Below, in pieces: positions 1 to 13,229 of a stretch of 64,000 nt of DNA. Location of the stretch: NCBI GenBank assembly GCA_024734555.1, contig JANPWX010020199.1, positions 2,784,051 to 2,848,050 of the forward strand, in the 5' to 3' direction. Below the pieces are notes generated by a model, which searched no databases, was not told the DNA's origin, and worked only from the letters and a program-made list of their open reading frames with translations. The number at the start of each line of letters is the position of its first letter. Position 1 is the stretch's first letter. This DNA is from Trochalopteron elliotii. Taxonomy: Eukaryota > Chordata > Aves > Passeriformes > Leiothrichidae. A program made the translations under genes and the position numbers.

Positions 1-2543
1 AAATTGCTACAATAAAACCTTGTTGCAAAATCTATGAGTGATGATATGTTTTTAGTCCTTCCTTTGTTTCTTCGTTCCTTCCTTCCTGTAATATTTTTAT
101 GCTTTCATACTGCTATATTACTATAGATAATAGTAAGAAAAATGGCTACAAACCTGCTTCCCACTGCAGCCATATTGTTCTAAAATGAACCCTACATAAA
201 TATATTTACAAACACCCATCAGTTTTGTTCTGTTAACAAGAACCTGGGTTACCCTTGCCCTCTGGGGCAGGTCATAACACCTGGTCTTCAGAGATCTCTG
301 AAATACTGTCCCAACTGGAGGACAAACCACAGCATCTTCTAACTCATCACAACAGTGCACAACACAATAACAAAAATCACAACCATGATGGTTTAATGGA
401 AAACAAGAATCTCCTTTTTAAAAGACTGTAAGGGACACCAGTAAAATAACCTGATGAAAAGCAATGTCCTGTGAGATATGAGATGTAACAGAACTTAACT
501 ACAAGCCTCAAAATCTATGAAGATATAAAAAAAATTATTTACTTGAAATAAAATATTGATTCAGTGGAGCAAAAGACCAAGGATTTCATTTGGGTTTTGG
601 TAATGTGAATTACTGAAAATCCAGCAGTATTTGTGATCAGGTTGCTATTCTGTGTTTCCATCTGAAATGTACTATATTTAATACTAAAGTGCCTCCCAGT
701 CTCCATGCCAACGCTTCTCTGCTTTTGCATCCTTTGATACTTGTTATTCTACCATGACCTCCACAGTCAGTCCAGCTTAATTATGCTCCTGTCCTTCTAT
801 GCCTTCTTTTATCAAGATACTTATCTCCTTCTGAAACTATGCATCACATCTTTTTCCCTTCCTCCATTAACACAACATTTGTCTGCAAATAATTGGTCCA
901 ATTAAAGTGAAAACTCATACTACTTAAAAAAAAAGAGGGTGTCCAGATGTGTTTGATAGCTCCTAAGGTAACCATGCAAACTTAGAGGCCTTTCCTTTGT
1001 CTCTATCAACACATTATTATCAACACTCTGCAACTACTATTTTATTTCAGGATGATAGAAAGGGTTTCCAACAAAACCAGTTTCTTTTTGCTTTGTGGAC
1101 TACTAGTTGTGTTATTTGAAATCATGTGAAATCACAAGAGCTATGCTTGTTTATTCTAACTGATGGTCTGGCCCTAAAATGCAGCATGGATGTTTTTGCT
1201 TTTTCACACAGAGATGTATGACAAATCAAATAACTTACTCCAGTATTTACTTCACCCACTGCAATGAAGAATATCTTTGCAGAGATTATATCATCTAATG
1301 TAAGGAATTCTTCATTCACTGAAGAATTGGAGAGAAAAATACACACCAGGACCTTGCATTTTATGAGTTTTAGAATGAATTTATGGCAAGAACTAGAACA
1401 CAAAGCCCAATAATCATGCAAGCTGAAGTTACTTTTTGGTTGGGGGAAAAAAATAAATTATGTGAGGCACTTAAGCTTGTAGAAGATAGCCCTTGACTGG
1501 TATGCATCATTCTCTAGTAAATCTAACCACTGCAGGTTAGGTATGGAGAAATAGTTTTCTTTCTATTAGCTCATGAAGTCAGCAATGTGTGTCTGTAAAG
1601 TGAACTGCTAGGCAGCTCATCTATGAACTCTGTACTTAAAAAAATATAATATAGGCTTTTCATGAACATTCTTATCTTGGAAACAAAAAGCCAGTTTTTA
1701 CCATTTTAAATTTTATGCTTTTCTGCAGAAATCTTTCTTATAAAGAAAGATTCAAAAGAATTTCAAATACTTTGCCTGATGCTGAAATGCCATAATTCAA
1801 ATATTCCAGGAATCATGTAATCTATTCTCTGCAAGAAACAAGTTCCTCTATGAAAACAACCCTTTTCTTTCACATATCCACTGCCCAGTCAGGCTGTTGT
1901 CAAAAAGTTTGAATGACAGAAATTTGAAGTTCTTGAAAAATTTTTCCTTGTCCACATTTTTTTTTTTAATTCCTACAAAGTTCCCTTGCAACAAAGCATA
2001 TTCTGTGAATTTATGTGAAGTTCTTATGTCTAAGTCTGACCCTTTCTAGGCTGGCATAGAGAGATATTTAAAGTTTTGCAGCATTTGCATCATCAGTGAT
2101 GTCTCAGCACTGCAGATATTCATATTTACTCTTGCCATGAGAATAATAATCATGGCTAAAATGGCAGTTCTAGTATCCATTACTATCCAAATGAGCAATT
2201 CTTGTGTTGTTTTTTGCCAAGAAGAAAAAATTTTGTAACAGCTACTGAATATTAGCAGCAGCAACATATGCAAGCTGTTCCAGATTACCTTCCCTAGTCA
2301 CTTCAAGCACAGCCAGTCAGTCCTCAAATATGAAACTTCTTCGCCAGAATGTCAGATTAATTTCAAATACCTTTGGTAATATCTTCTTTATATTGTTATT
2401 TCTACAAAGAGAGTAAAATAAAACCATTATTTGCAAAAAACACTCAGAGGAAAATAAATTTGAGGTGTTTATCCTCCATATTTTTTAACTCCTTATCCCT
2501 CTAAGGTGTTATTACAAGCCAAAAGGTTTCTGTTGCACATCTA

Positions 2544-2550
<7 letters not shown>
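1..2550. other. Unique AT-rich sequence, no gene seen
   Basis: AT-rich single-copy-looking DNA. Short open frames on the minus strand (up to 99 codons) resemble no family I know and lack codon structure or splice context. A short TTCC run lies near position 60. No retroelement end, RNA gene or promoter signature was recognised. Confidence 0.5.

Positions 2551-2573
<23 letters not shown>
2551..2573. repeat. Poly-T tract, 23 bases
   Basis: Uninterrupted T run. Read on the minus strand it could be the poly-A tail of an old retroposed sequence, but the adjacent DNA at 2574-2700 resembles no known gene or SINE and I see no matching target-site duplication. A simple repeat is the safe call. Confidence 0.7.
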
Positions 2574-2574
<1 letters not shown>

Positions 2575-5340
2575 GTCAAGGTACCATAATGGATGCCAAG
2601 AGTGTCTGGTTTTGGGTAGCCATCTGACCACACAATACACACCTCCACAATTCACCAACTATTGTACCATATATTCAAAGCCATTAGCCTGAAATTGCAG
2701 AATTTACCCTACCTAAACTTTGAAGTTATTAACCTATTCGGTACTATGTTTACATTATGACAATTGCAGGGAGCAATTGCAGCATTCCCTCTCCCCATCT
2801 TCCATCAATACTGTCACGCGACTCAGAGGCTAAATGAGCTAATGAAGTTACTAGACCTCAAAGGCATTAAATGTTTATTGGAATGCTGTGAAACAAAACA
2901 ATATTCCTTAACTAAAGATTGATGAAGGATTAACTGAATTTCTAAGTGAAAAGCAGACTACAGCTTCCAAGTTTCAGGATTCTTGGGGCAGATGCTCAGC
3001 TCAAAGGCAGCCAGTTCTGAAGATGCTCTCCAAGCAGACTGGGTATCCTCCCAAGGCTGTGCTTCTCCTGCTGTCAGTGGACTGGGAACAGCTGCTTCAG
3101 TTCCTGGTCAGAAAGTCACCCCCTGTGCAAGAATGGCAGAAGTAATTATATATCTGAATAACAGATACTTTTTCCTTCAAACCTCTCCTAGTCACCAGCT
3201 GTAATTTCCCTTGTAGCTCTAAATAGCTTTAGCATATCTGATAGAGCAAATGTGCTCCACCAGAACTACCCAACAGGTCTCTGTAGCTCAAGAAAGTTGA
3301 ACAGGAGCTGAGTGTTCTTTGGATCCAATTCACTGAAGTCAGCAGTGCAATCAAAGCAGCCTGCACAGAGGTCTTTGAGCTACCCAAGGCAACTCCTCTC
3401 CGTTTCCCTGGGAAGCACAAGGAATGCATGCAGGCAGTTCCAGAAGTCAGTTCTTATACTGAAAACTGTTCCATTTTCTTATTTTACCTGATTCTGTTTG
3501 AATAACCAGCCCAAAGGCATGATGAGGTACCATTTGTGCACGATCACCTTGCTTCAGAAGTACCTTAAAATAATCAATTATGTTCCTCTGAAAAAGGCAA
3601 TGGATTTGTTCCTCATCTGTTTGCTTGAGTTATTTTTTGTTCTGGAAAAGCCTGGTGCATTTTTATGTGGGGTAGCAGAAGAATAAATTGCTGTATTACA
3701 TCTCCAGAGGCATTTGTCTCAAGTAGAAAGTAATGTACAAATAAAGTAGAAAGCAATGTACCAATACATGCAAAATCATTTTGGTTTTTGGTAATGAGCT
3801 GAGGTCCCCTGGAATTCTCTGGGTAAGTGCTATTTATTTCATTGTGACAATATACCGGACCATTATGAATAACTATTTTGACATAATTGGAGGTTGTGGA
3901 GGTTGGTATCTCTCTCATATTCCACTCTTAATGTTTTAGTTATCTCTGTCTTACTTTGACTCCATGATTTATTTTCAAGTCTTGCTTTTCAATTAATTTA
4001 AGCAAGGATGACTATTTAAGATCAGAAAGCAAATTTTTTTGATACATAACTTTTTGCAATTCCTTAAACTTTCTGTGCTGCTTTGATCCAAAATCTCATG
4101 AAGTTTATTCTTGGAAAACAGCAAATCCTCAACCTGCAAAATTACTGCAGATGTCCATTGAGTTACGTGTCCATACAAGCAAAAGAAATAATTAAATGAC
4201 ATAATCTGGGTCTCTTTGTAAACTTTGGCCAGTAGAGATTATGAGATTCTAAACAAGAGTAATTAAACTAATCTATTGACCATATTCTCCTCATTGATAA
4301 ATCTAATTTTATATAGTATGTATTGTATATTCAAAGAATTTTGAAACTGTTAAGTAAGACAATAAAAAAGAGACAGTACTAGACTGCATATTATTTAGCA
4401 AAATAATTCAGAAGACATCTATTAATATTTATTTCACCCCCACAAATTTTGCAAGTTGGAGAATGGATGTAAGCATTCATTTTTTTCACAAAGATATTTG
4501 GTCCTCCAGGTGGAGCTTAACTGCTGTATAATAGTTTAAATCAGGTACACTAAAATCAGTCTTGTGGACTATCAAAGGTCTGAATCAAGACAAGTATTTA
4601 TTTCCATACATTTCACCTTCACTCACGGGCTAAAATGTAGCTTGAAAATATTCTTGAAAATATTAGGCATATTTCTGCACTACGAAGAATAGAATTGAGT
4701 ACCCTTGGGATCAAGAATTCTTGGTGTCAAGTGTATCCTATATATTCATGTTTCCTTACCCAGCAGGAAGGAATGGTAAGAACACAACACAAAAAATGTA
4801 GGCATGAAGTTCCCTGGTACTGTTAATGAGGGCAGAACATCTGGTATTCTGATGGTCTTCTCTGCTGCGACTTACAAAAAGGCAGGAGAAGGCTACAGAA
4901 AAGGAAAGACAGAGGTATTATGCCATATACCACAACTGAATCTTACTGTATATCAGCATCATGGATTTGACATCAGGGTACTAGAGAGGATAGAGAACCC
5001 TCCCACACTGGATGAGGGAACAGACATTGCTTCTGAGTGTTGCTTGTATAGATTCAGTATAAATTATTGCAGTACTTGTACCCTTATAACTTCCATTTGG
5101 TGCATGGGAAAAAGGTTTAGTTGATCCAGTCATGGAAAGATTTCTGTGATCAAAGGGTGCAACCGGATTTTCAATGACAACTCTCTCTCCCATTCATATA
5201 ATGCATTAATCATAGTTTACATAAAATTATTCTATTCCATCAGACGATCTTACCCCTACTCAAATGCAGAACTAATTCAGACTGCACAGCTTCAAGAAAG
5301 CAGATGAAAAGAGAGGCTCTTAAACTCTGGAATTATCCCA
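2574..5340. other. Unique sequence with only unsupported small ORFs
   Basis: The longest frame here is 106 codons on the plus strand at 4804-5124. It has no recognisable domain, signal peptide or family resemblance. A 73-codon plus frame at 2983 and a 101-codon minus frame at 3613-3918 are equally anonymous. No CR1, LTR or RNA gene was found. I treat the stretch as non-coding. Confidence 0.45.
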
Positions 5341-5355
5341 CATATACTGACACAC

Positions 5356-5470
5356 CTGGCAAAACAAACAAACAAACCAACAAACAAAAACCCAAACAAA
5401 CAAACAAAAAAGACACCCTCAAAAAGTCAACCAGCCAAACAACCAATCAACCAACTAAGCAAAACCCCTA
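5356..5470 (+). repeat. Degenerate (CAAA)n and CAAC-rich simple repeat
   Basis: Repeated CAAA units interspersed with CAAC and CCAA variants and a few A runs. The interruptions indicate an old, decayed microsatellite. No gene overlaps it. Confidence 0.75.
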
Positions 5471-8400
5471 AAAGATTATCTGACAATAACTACACAGGGC
5501 CCAAGAGAACTGAATTTAACCACAGAATGTAAAATCATCCCAAAGTTAAAAATAAAAAAATGAAAATATAAAGCCCATACTTCCCTGTGTTGAAAAAGTA
5601 GCCGTGTTTTGATAAGTTTAAAATGTTCAGGAAATGAGAAAGAGTAAGGTCCTTCAGCTGGTTTAGAAGAGTTTACTCAAGGAGTACAAAGCACTTTGCA
5701 AACATAAGCAGTTACTTCTAGTATTTTTGCCTGATTTTCTAAATTCCTAATATACTAGAATGTTGGGTGAGAACATTTTGGTTATTATTAAATCTCAATA
5801 AAAATCAGAATGCTCTTCCTGGCACTCTGCCATCCCCTTCATCTGGCCTAGTTGCCACCCATTAGGCAGGCTGCTGCAGAGACCATACCTCCAACCTGTT
5901 TGCCCCCCAGCACTCCAGGAACATTGTGCTAAAAAGGACCCCCAAATCCTCAGGTTTCTACCTGGCAGGCGATTAGAGATGACCCAAGAAGCCCCAGAAA
6001 CACTCTCAGTATTTCACAATGAAATGTCACTCTGACCTTCTCTAAGCAAAATGTCAGAATTTTCATTACATGGAAAATTTCAAAATGTCATTTTTGTTGC
6101 AGTTCTGAATGGTACTATTTTTAATTTCCACAGGACAGGAATTATGGTGTCTGTTAACTCTTGTCAGTACACATTTGCCTTTCTACAGCATTCTAGGCTC
6201 AATAACTTTTGTCCAATATTTTAATTTTTTTTTTAAACCAAAAAGAGAGTGAATCAGAAGTCAAGCATACAATTCCCAGTTTTGCGCTTAAAAAGTACTT
6301 CTATCCCTCACATTTTATTTGTGTTCAGAATAATTTTCCAAAACTTTTCTAACATTGTCTGAGACCACCGTGACTTTGTTAGCACAACTATGTGAGTTCC
6401 TGAGGAAGCAAATTGTAGTAGCAGTTCAAAATTATTCCAGAAAAAATTTCAGGATACTAAAAAAGTAGAACAGCATCCATTTCCTCTATTCATTATTAGA
6501 AAATACATTGCATCCATGTCATTGTTCTAGTGTATAACCAAAACATTGTGCTCAAACTGTGTTAAAAAATGCCTGTTTAAATGAGTAAATTAACATAAAA
6601 ATGGTCATCTCTGAGATGCAAAGTTAGTTAATTGGCAGATTCAAGGGCCAAAAGTAAGCTGATGAGAAGGCATAGAATGTGATTATTTGACCTCTCTGGC
6701 CACACACCCGCTATCTGCTTGATGCAGTCTTGTCTTGGGAGATACAGCATCTTAGACACCAGACCTGATATAAAAGACAAGGACAGCTTAGTGTCTGAAG
6801 AATATTAATTCTTGAAAAGACTGCCACAAATATCATTTGTTGGCATATCTCCAGCAGAACTCAGCTATTTTAGCATTCACAGCTCCTCCACTTAATATTC
6901 TTTGACATTCCTCCTGAACAGATGTTATTACCGAGGTTATCTGTAGTTCTGTCTTATCTGCTGATGGACTGGGATGCTTTGGAAGGATGAACTTTCTTAG
7001 GCAGGAGAAACTCTTGTTTTAGTTTTTTCAGGCCTTAAACAGTTTTATCCCTCATCATCTCCTTTCTGCATTATCTTTCTAGCTGCTGCTGGCTTACATT
7101 TTTCTTTAAAAATACAAAAGGGTCATTATGACCCTCACTTTGCCCATTTTTTTCCATCTAAATTTCCAGTCTAAAAAAATGCTATGGTGCTTTGCTATTT
7201 CTTTTCTATCCTTCTCTGTTTAAGTTACTCCCACTCATCCCCTCCAGTATCATCACTGGTATAGAGATAATAGGCAAGGGAGGGACCCCATACTGTTCAA
7301 AATAGCTCTGGATGAGGTCACGTTCATGCAATAGAAGTAATAGATAAAGAGGAATTGACAAGGAAAGGATGTGGAAGATTGCTGGGGATAGGAAAAAAAC
7401 CCCACTAGAATGAAACTAAGAGTGCAAGGAAGTATTTTTTCACTGCTCTGATATATACCTTCTAAAGCAGAATAAGAGAAAAACCTGTATTTTTGAACTG
7501 TAACTAATAATAACATCAATCAATAACTTCTAAACCACAGAAGATGGAGAGACAGAAGACAGTTTTGCAAAAATGTAATTGTACAGTTATGAGCCAAGTT
7601 TGCACCTATCAATCATACAGAGGCATGAGTAAATAGCCAAATAACTGAAAAGGTTTCTGAATGAAAATGATTTGTACATTCACCTGCAGCAGGTACTTGA
7701 CCCACTGCAAATGTAATACATGCCTTTTTTACAGGTTTGTTTTATGCTTTCCTTTAAAATAAAGATGTAGGAAATATGCGTGTTTACAGAAAACTAGGTT
7801 CAGCACCAACACTACAGCTTGAATGGACTTTCAAAGAAAAGCATCAATTTTTACTGTAACCCGTTAAATGTGTACACTGAGGTATCTATATTTCTCTTCC
7901 TTTCTTTCTGTGCTAACAATTCCATCAACAATGAGAAAAACTAGTAACCTTTCTCTGTCTAATCCCCCCTTTTCTATCTCCAAACAGAGTCTCATAGGAA
8001 GCACCAGATTTTACTGTCATTTCTAGCCTTTTGATACTGCAAAAATAATGACTTTTCCCCTGTTAATTTTTGATGAGACTTGAAAGTCCCCAGTAACCTT
8101 GTTTTGGCATGTATGCTTTGCAGGTTTCCAGTAACCAAACTCTTTCTGATTGAGATTTCCCAGTACAGAGGATGTCATGCTGTTCAGCACATTTCCGTAT
8201 TTTGTTTATCCATCCCTAGAAGAAAAATGTATTTTGATTACATAGCATTTGAGCCAATGTCTGCTGGGTTCAGAGGGCACTGACAGCCTTATCTCTCAGA
8301 ATTTGCCTTTTCCTCACAGGGTCTAGGTCAGCATTGTACTTTTACTGCCAAATTTGACTTATATCTCACGTGTGCTTTGCAGAAAGGGAAGCATCACATT

Positions 8401-8910
8401 AGCTTCATTTTAAAGTCAATTTCACCTTTAATTTCTCATGGGCAGATCATATGTATAGCTGGGACACTTAAATGATAACTTAAAGCATCTTCAAAAACTG
8501 AACATGAAGTTAGGAAAAAGGATAAATGCAAATTTGTAAAATGTGTGACTGTGTATGAGCTGTATTTCCATTTCCATTCCTGCAAGAGAAATATTGATTT
8601 AAATGACGATCTAAAACACACCCGGTAAAAGACTTTCAGGGATCCTATTCTTTAATTCTGAGTATTCATTGCATTTCTAACTGTCAGGATATGCATGTAT
8701 ACACTGAACACTACATAAATGTTACACTGGCTCTCACACATTCCAAATTCATAAATAACCAGTGGGAAGTAATTTTCATTAATTATGCATTATAAAATAA
8801 ACAAATCTTTATGTAGACAGAGCCAGTAAATAAAGCTGCTATTACAAAACCATAAATATTCTTGGCCTATGATTAAGCTTGCAATTGAGTGCAAAAATTG
8901 ACCACTCAAC
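5471..8910. other. Unique AT-rich sequence, nothing recognised
   Basis: A slightly GC-richer patch at about 5815-6005 contains no open frame of note. A TATAAAA-like string occurs near 6770 but with no supporting promoter context. No mobile element was recognised. Confidence 0.45.
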
Positions 8911-8917
8911 ATGCACC

Positions 8918-9389
8918 TTAAAAGAGAGAGAGAAAGAGAGAAAAAGAAAGAGAGAAAGAGAGGAGGAAAGAAAGAGAGGAGGAGAGAAAGAGAGGAAAAA
9001 GAAGAAAGAGAGGAAAGAGAGGAAGAAAGAGAGGAAGGAAGAAGAGAGAGAAGGAGAAAGAGAAAGAGAGAGAAAGAGAGAGAAAGAGAGAAAGAGAGAA
9101 AGAGAGAAAGAGAGAAAGAGAGAAAGAGAGAAAGAGAGANNNNNNNNNNNNNNNNNNNNNNNNNNNNNNNNNNNNNNNNNNNNNNNNNNNNNNNNNNNNN
9201 NNNNNNNNNNNNNNNNNNNNNNNNNNNNNNNNNNNNAGAAAGGAAGGAAGGAAGGAAGGAAGGAAGGAAGGAAGGAAGGAAGGAAGGAAGGAAGGAAGGA
9301 AGGAAGGAAGGAAGGAAGGAAGGAAGGAAGGAAGGAAGGAAGGAAGGAAGGAAGGAAGGAAGGAAGGAAGGAAGGAAGGAAGGAAGGAA
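8918..9389 (+). repeat. Large purine microsatellite: AAAGAGAG-type then GGAA array, with assembly gap
   Basis: From 8918 to 9139 the plus strand is almost pure A/G, drifting from irregular GA-rich units to regular AAAGAGAG units. Bases 9140-9236 are N. From 9237 to 9389 it is a nearly perfect GGAA tetranucleotide array. The gap sits exactly where the repeat becomes most regular, so the true array length is unknown. The long open frames through it (163-206 codons, Lys/Arg/Glu-rich on plus, Ser/Leu/Phe-rich on minus) are artefacts of the repeat. Confidence 0.95.
9140..9236. other. Assembly gap of 97 N
   Basis: A run of 97 undetermined bases inside the purine microsatellite. Its length may be an estimate rather than a measurement. 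Confidence 0.99.
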
Positions 9390-9934
9390 TTCCGTGTTTT
9401 AGATAACCTTTTCTTCCTCCTCTGTGCTAGAAATACTACAAATACAAAGTAATACAAAATGAATTTTTCCTTTTGTATTTGATCTCTAAACTTGATCTTA
9501 CTTTTCTTTCTCTCTTTTTCATTGTCGGTGTAATACATATTTTTTTCAAAAAAATTCTATCAGAAAATACACAACATTTTCTTAAACTGAGAAGTGACAT
9601 CACAATTCTGCCTTTTCAAATCCAGATGCTATCTTACATGTAATACTCTCTGCTGTGCTAGAAGCCCAGCAGACTCAGACACCAGTGTCAGAAGTTCAAC
9701 ACTACTAACATTTTGTATTTTTAATCATCTGCTACTATTTTCACTTTATGAGCCTCAGAATTGTTTTTGCTACTTGCCTGTATTGCACAGACAACAGCAT
9801 TCAACAGCTCTTTAACACCTGCCGCTTTACCAAGCTGAATTAAGAGATACCAAGCAATGTCTGCGATGTGATGTCTAGTCCATTAATATACACACTTCTG
9901 TAAGTCGTAATTACATTTGATCAGGAACATATTA

Positions 9935-10200
9935 TTTTTTATTGCCCACACTGCCAGCAGTGCAGCGCTGTGGGAGGGGGTGCCTGCAGCAGCTCAGCTC
10001 CCTGCGGTGTGAGAGGGGGGAAGCTCTACCTGTCCCCAGCTTTACCCTGCATATCAAGGGTTCACAGTAAAACAGTCCTGACACTGACCTCGCAGAGACC
10101 CAGCAGCTGAGACAGCCTTAACAATGTATTAACACAGCAATGTGCCCCGTAAACAATTACCAGCTGCAGGCTGGCGTGGGGACCTGGAGCAAGAGTGAGA
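9935..10200 (-). other. GC-rich patch with a minus-strand AATAAA
   Basis: This block is clearly more GC-rich than its flanks. Read on the minus strand it ends in a polyadenylation hexamer AATAAA (plus 9938-9943) preceded by G/C-rich sequence, and begins near a purine/pyrimidine-biased stretch at 10190-10260. That layout would fit an LTR or the 3' end of an old transcript on the minus strand. I could not find TG...CA ends with matching target-site duplications and recognise no family. Confidence 0.25.
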
Positions 10201-10264
10201 GAGGAAGGAGGAAGGAGAAAGAAAGTAAGGAAAAGAGTAGAAAAAATTGGAAAAGGGGATGATT

Positions 10265-12420
10265 TTCAGCTAGGGTGGTATTGGCATATTCTTTTAACCT
10301 CTTTTCTGAATTTACCTTGTAGTTGAACAGCAATGTGTCCTGAGCTAAGGGTCAACTTATGTCTTGCCATGCCTGACCTGGTTTCTCTGTTGAGTCCTAT
10401 CAAACCACACCATATTGCTTTAACAACAACAAACATGCTCAAAACCACTCTAGAGAAAGTAGAGTTTATTTGCCTTAATTACGTGTGGCTAGCAGTCTGC
10501 TGAGCAAACAGGGAGGGAGAGCAGCAATTGGAAATAAGCCACCCCCTGCACAATCTCATGGCATTTTATGATCTAGTACATCAAATACTATGCTTCCAGT
10601 GCAATCCAAATTTACAGGTGGTCTACCTGCAATATATTCATTAAGATAGATTTATTTCACTGGTGATTCTGCCTTTGGGACTCTTTGGGCAACAACACTG
10701 CACTAATCAGAAACACTTCAAAATATGGAACCTCAATGTAACTTTTCATTCTGAGCACATGTACTATTTGCCATGCAGCACTGCTTAATATTGGGTTGTT
10801 GCTACAGTGCCCAAAAACACGGCTCAATGGTAGACTGCCTGCCATAGCAGTATCACTGAACTCCAAGAACAACCCACCTGGCAGCTCCAGCTGCATGAAT
10901 AGTGACACAAGATGTTACCAGGATTCAAAAAGTTAATATTTCAATGGTTTATAAAAGTTGACATTTAAATGGTTTGTAAAAATATCAGGAGCTACTGCAA
11001 CAAACATCAAGGGAAAGAGTGCTGGATTGAGAAAAAGCCTTGAGTTTCAGGACAGAAGATTAACACTATTTTGGCCTGAGAAGGCATTTTATTCCCTACT
11101 GCAGTTTGTATCCTGATACAGCTGATTCTAGTTTCTGGCTGGTCCAGTATCTCCACCATTACAAAGGCTCTTCTGACCCACTCTGGCAATGCCAAAAACA
11201 CTTCTCCTCTGAGATAAAAACATTTACATGAATAACAAGTAGCTGAATAGCTGCGATGCTTTTTATCAAGAGGTATGGCACCCATTAAGTCTTCAAACAG
11301 GACGGGAATGGAGCTCTATCATTATGTGTTGCAACTCACTCATTCACTCTAAGAGCACAGCTGAATTATTTGTATGCATTATCTTTCATTGTCTGATCGG
11401 TTGTCTGGGGGGTGGGCAAAACCCATGCCTCATGCTAGACGATAATCAGCAATCCCAATTAATAAAGAAAAAATAAATACCTAAAACTAAAATTTTATTA
11501 AAGAGCCTACAGTCATAAAATATGAACAATATTTAATATAAAGAAATATATATTATTTTGTCCAAGTATTATGTGAAGTTGTAAATAAGCAAATATTAGT
11601 GGTATTGTAACAATTATAGCCTAAATAGAAAACAGTATAGGTTGTAGGGAAATTTGGCCAAATGATTTGCTGCAGTTCAAAATAATGTGCAATATTTAAA
11701 GCTCGAACTTTCTCTATCAGATGTGATAAGAAACTGTAAAATCCATGCTGGGTAGTTGTTGGAAGTAATTTGTATTAATTTAGACTAGTGTTTATAACAA
11801 TGATTAATCAGCTTGAAAGAAAACTAGTTAGCCCTCCCGGCATAAAAAGATGTTAGCAAGGGAAAAGTTCATTGTATATGTAAGAGTCTGTAAAGTCAAG
11901 GTTTTATTTACTCACATAGTTAATTTCCATTTGAGTCTGACATTTCATGCTTCAAAGCTTAGGTCTTTTGAAGATACTTTACATGCCTTAAATGAGGCTC
12001 AGAACTGAGCAATCAGTTCTGGATGAGTGGTATGAAACATTTTAAAGAATTTTTTTCACTTATAACTGGGTGTCTCTGTGCTTATCACCTGTGTTTCATA
12101 TGTTCACTCTAATGCCTACTGATTGTTTAGTTTCAACCACCCAAAGTGAATAAGACATTTGTGCATATGTGATGTATGTTCCTGTATAGACTCCACAGTT
12201 ATCAATTAAGAATAATTAAAGTTTTGAAAGAAAAATGGAATTGACTTATGAAGCAAGCTAATAAGTCAGGAGGACGGAATTCACAGTCTGGATTTTAAGA
12301 CATTGTTTTACTAGAAACCACAACTCTGCAGACAAAGTCCAATCTGACTGCAGTGGCACAAATGTTGGCCAGGAAGTGGTCTGTCATTGTTTGTCCTTTA
12401 CTGCTAGTCCCTGAACTGAC
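10265..12420. other. Unique sequence, no gene; TAAT-rich block inside
   Basis: No retroelement was recognised. Positions about 11440-11900 are a uniform TAAT/ATTA-rich block without repeats, of the kind often found in conserved non-coding elements; this is an impression only. Small ORFs (83 codons at 10657-10908 minus, 92 at 11007-11285 minus) match nothing I know. Confidence 0.35.
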
Positions 12421-12424
12421 AAGA

Positions 12425-12960
12425 AAAAAATTAAAGAGACAAAAAGTGTGCTTTTTCAGAGATGCATAGTAATGTTGGGATAATTCAGCTGATCAGGACA
12501 GAAAAAGAAAGGAACAAAACAGATAAGGAAAAAATAATGAGAAAATATGACATTCAAAAGGAACATATAACAGGAACATCACAGGAAAGGAAAAGCAAAG
12601 TGGTAGGAAGAGAAAGGGCGATAGTAGTGGGAAGAACTCTGCAGAAAAGGTGGGCAGAGTAAAATGTTTAACATAACAGAGTGAAAGAGGAACATGACAG
12701 TAAAGAGAATATGACTGAAAGAAACCAAAGTGTAAAGGTTGTATGTAGAAACAAAACATAGAGGAAGAAAAGCCAAGAGTTAGGAAGAAAAGTAGAAAAG
12801 AGTGAAGAGGTCTTTTACAAAAATACTGCAAATGTCCATAAACAATGAATAAAAATGAGTTTTGATGATGGGATGTATAGAGAAGAAAGGTATGTGAAGG
12901 CATGGGAAGTGAAAGGCAGAGAATATACATAAAAATATGAAATAATAAGTAGCCTGAGAT
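12425..12960 (+). repeat. Strand-asymmetric purine-rich tract
   Basis: For about 530 bases the plus strand is strongly A/G-biased (GGAAAG, GAAAG, AGGAAG strings) without a fixed period, as in a very decayed GA-type microsatellite. The 145-codon minus-strand frame at 12493-12930, rich in Phe, Leu, Ser and Tyr, is explained by this bias and is not a credible gene. Confidence 0.5.
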
Positions 12961-13229
12961 CAGCTTGTTTTACTTTTGGGAAACGAAGCAAATTAAATTT
13001 TAAAAATAGCAAAGCCCCAAGTCTTCTATCTGACTGTATTAAGCACGATTGTAAATAATCACACAAGTATCCCATAATCTGTAGTTTTGACTTTACCTGA
13101 GCAAGATCTGTAAAAGACTTCAGGACCTAAAAAAAACCGGTAGCTTACAATTTGTAACGGCAAAGACTCTTTCTACAGCAAGGCTGCTTTTTGTTGCATT
13201 TTCCACGTCCTGGAATTCATCAATTCCAA

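Noticed and set aside
4804..5124. 106-codon plus frame
   Set aside because: No domain, no promoter or splice signals, and no resemblance to a known protein.
8879..9538. Open frames of 163-206 codons on both strands
   Set aside because: They are translations of the AAAGAGAG/GGAA microsatellite and span an N gap.
12493..12930. 145-codon minus-strand frame
   Set aside because: It is produced by the purine-rich bias of the plus strand; low-complexity Phe/Leu/Ser/Tyr product.
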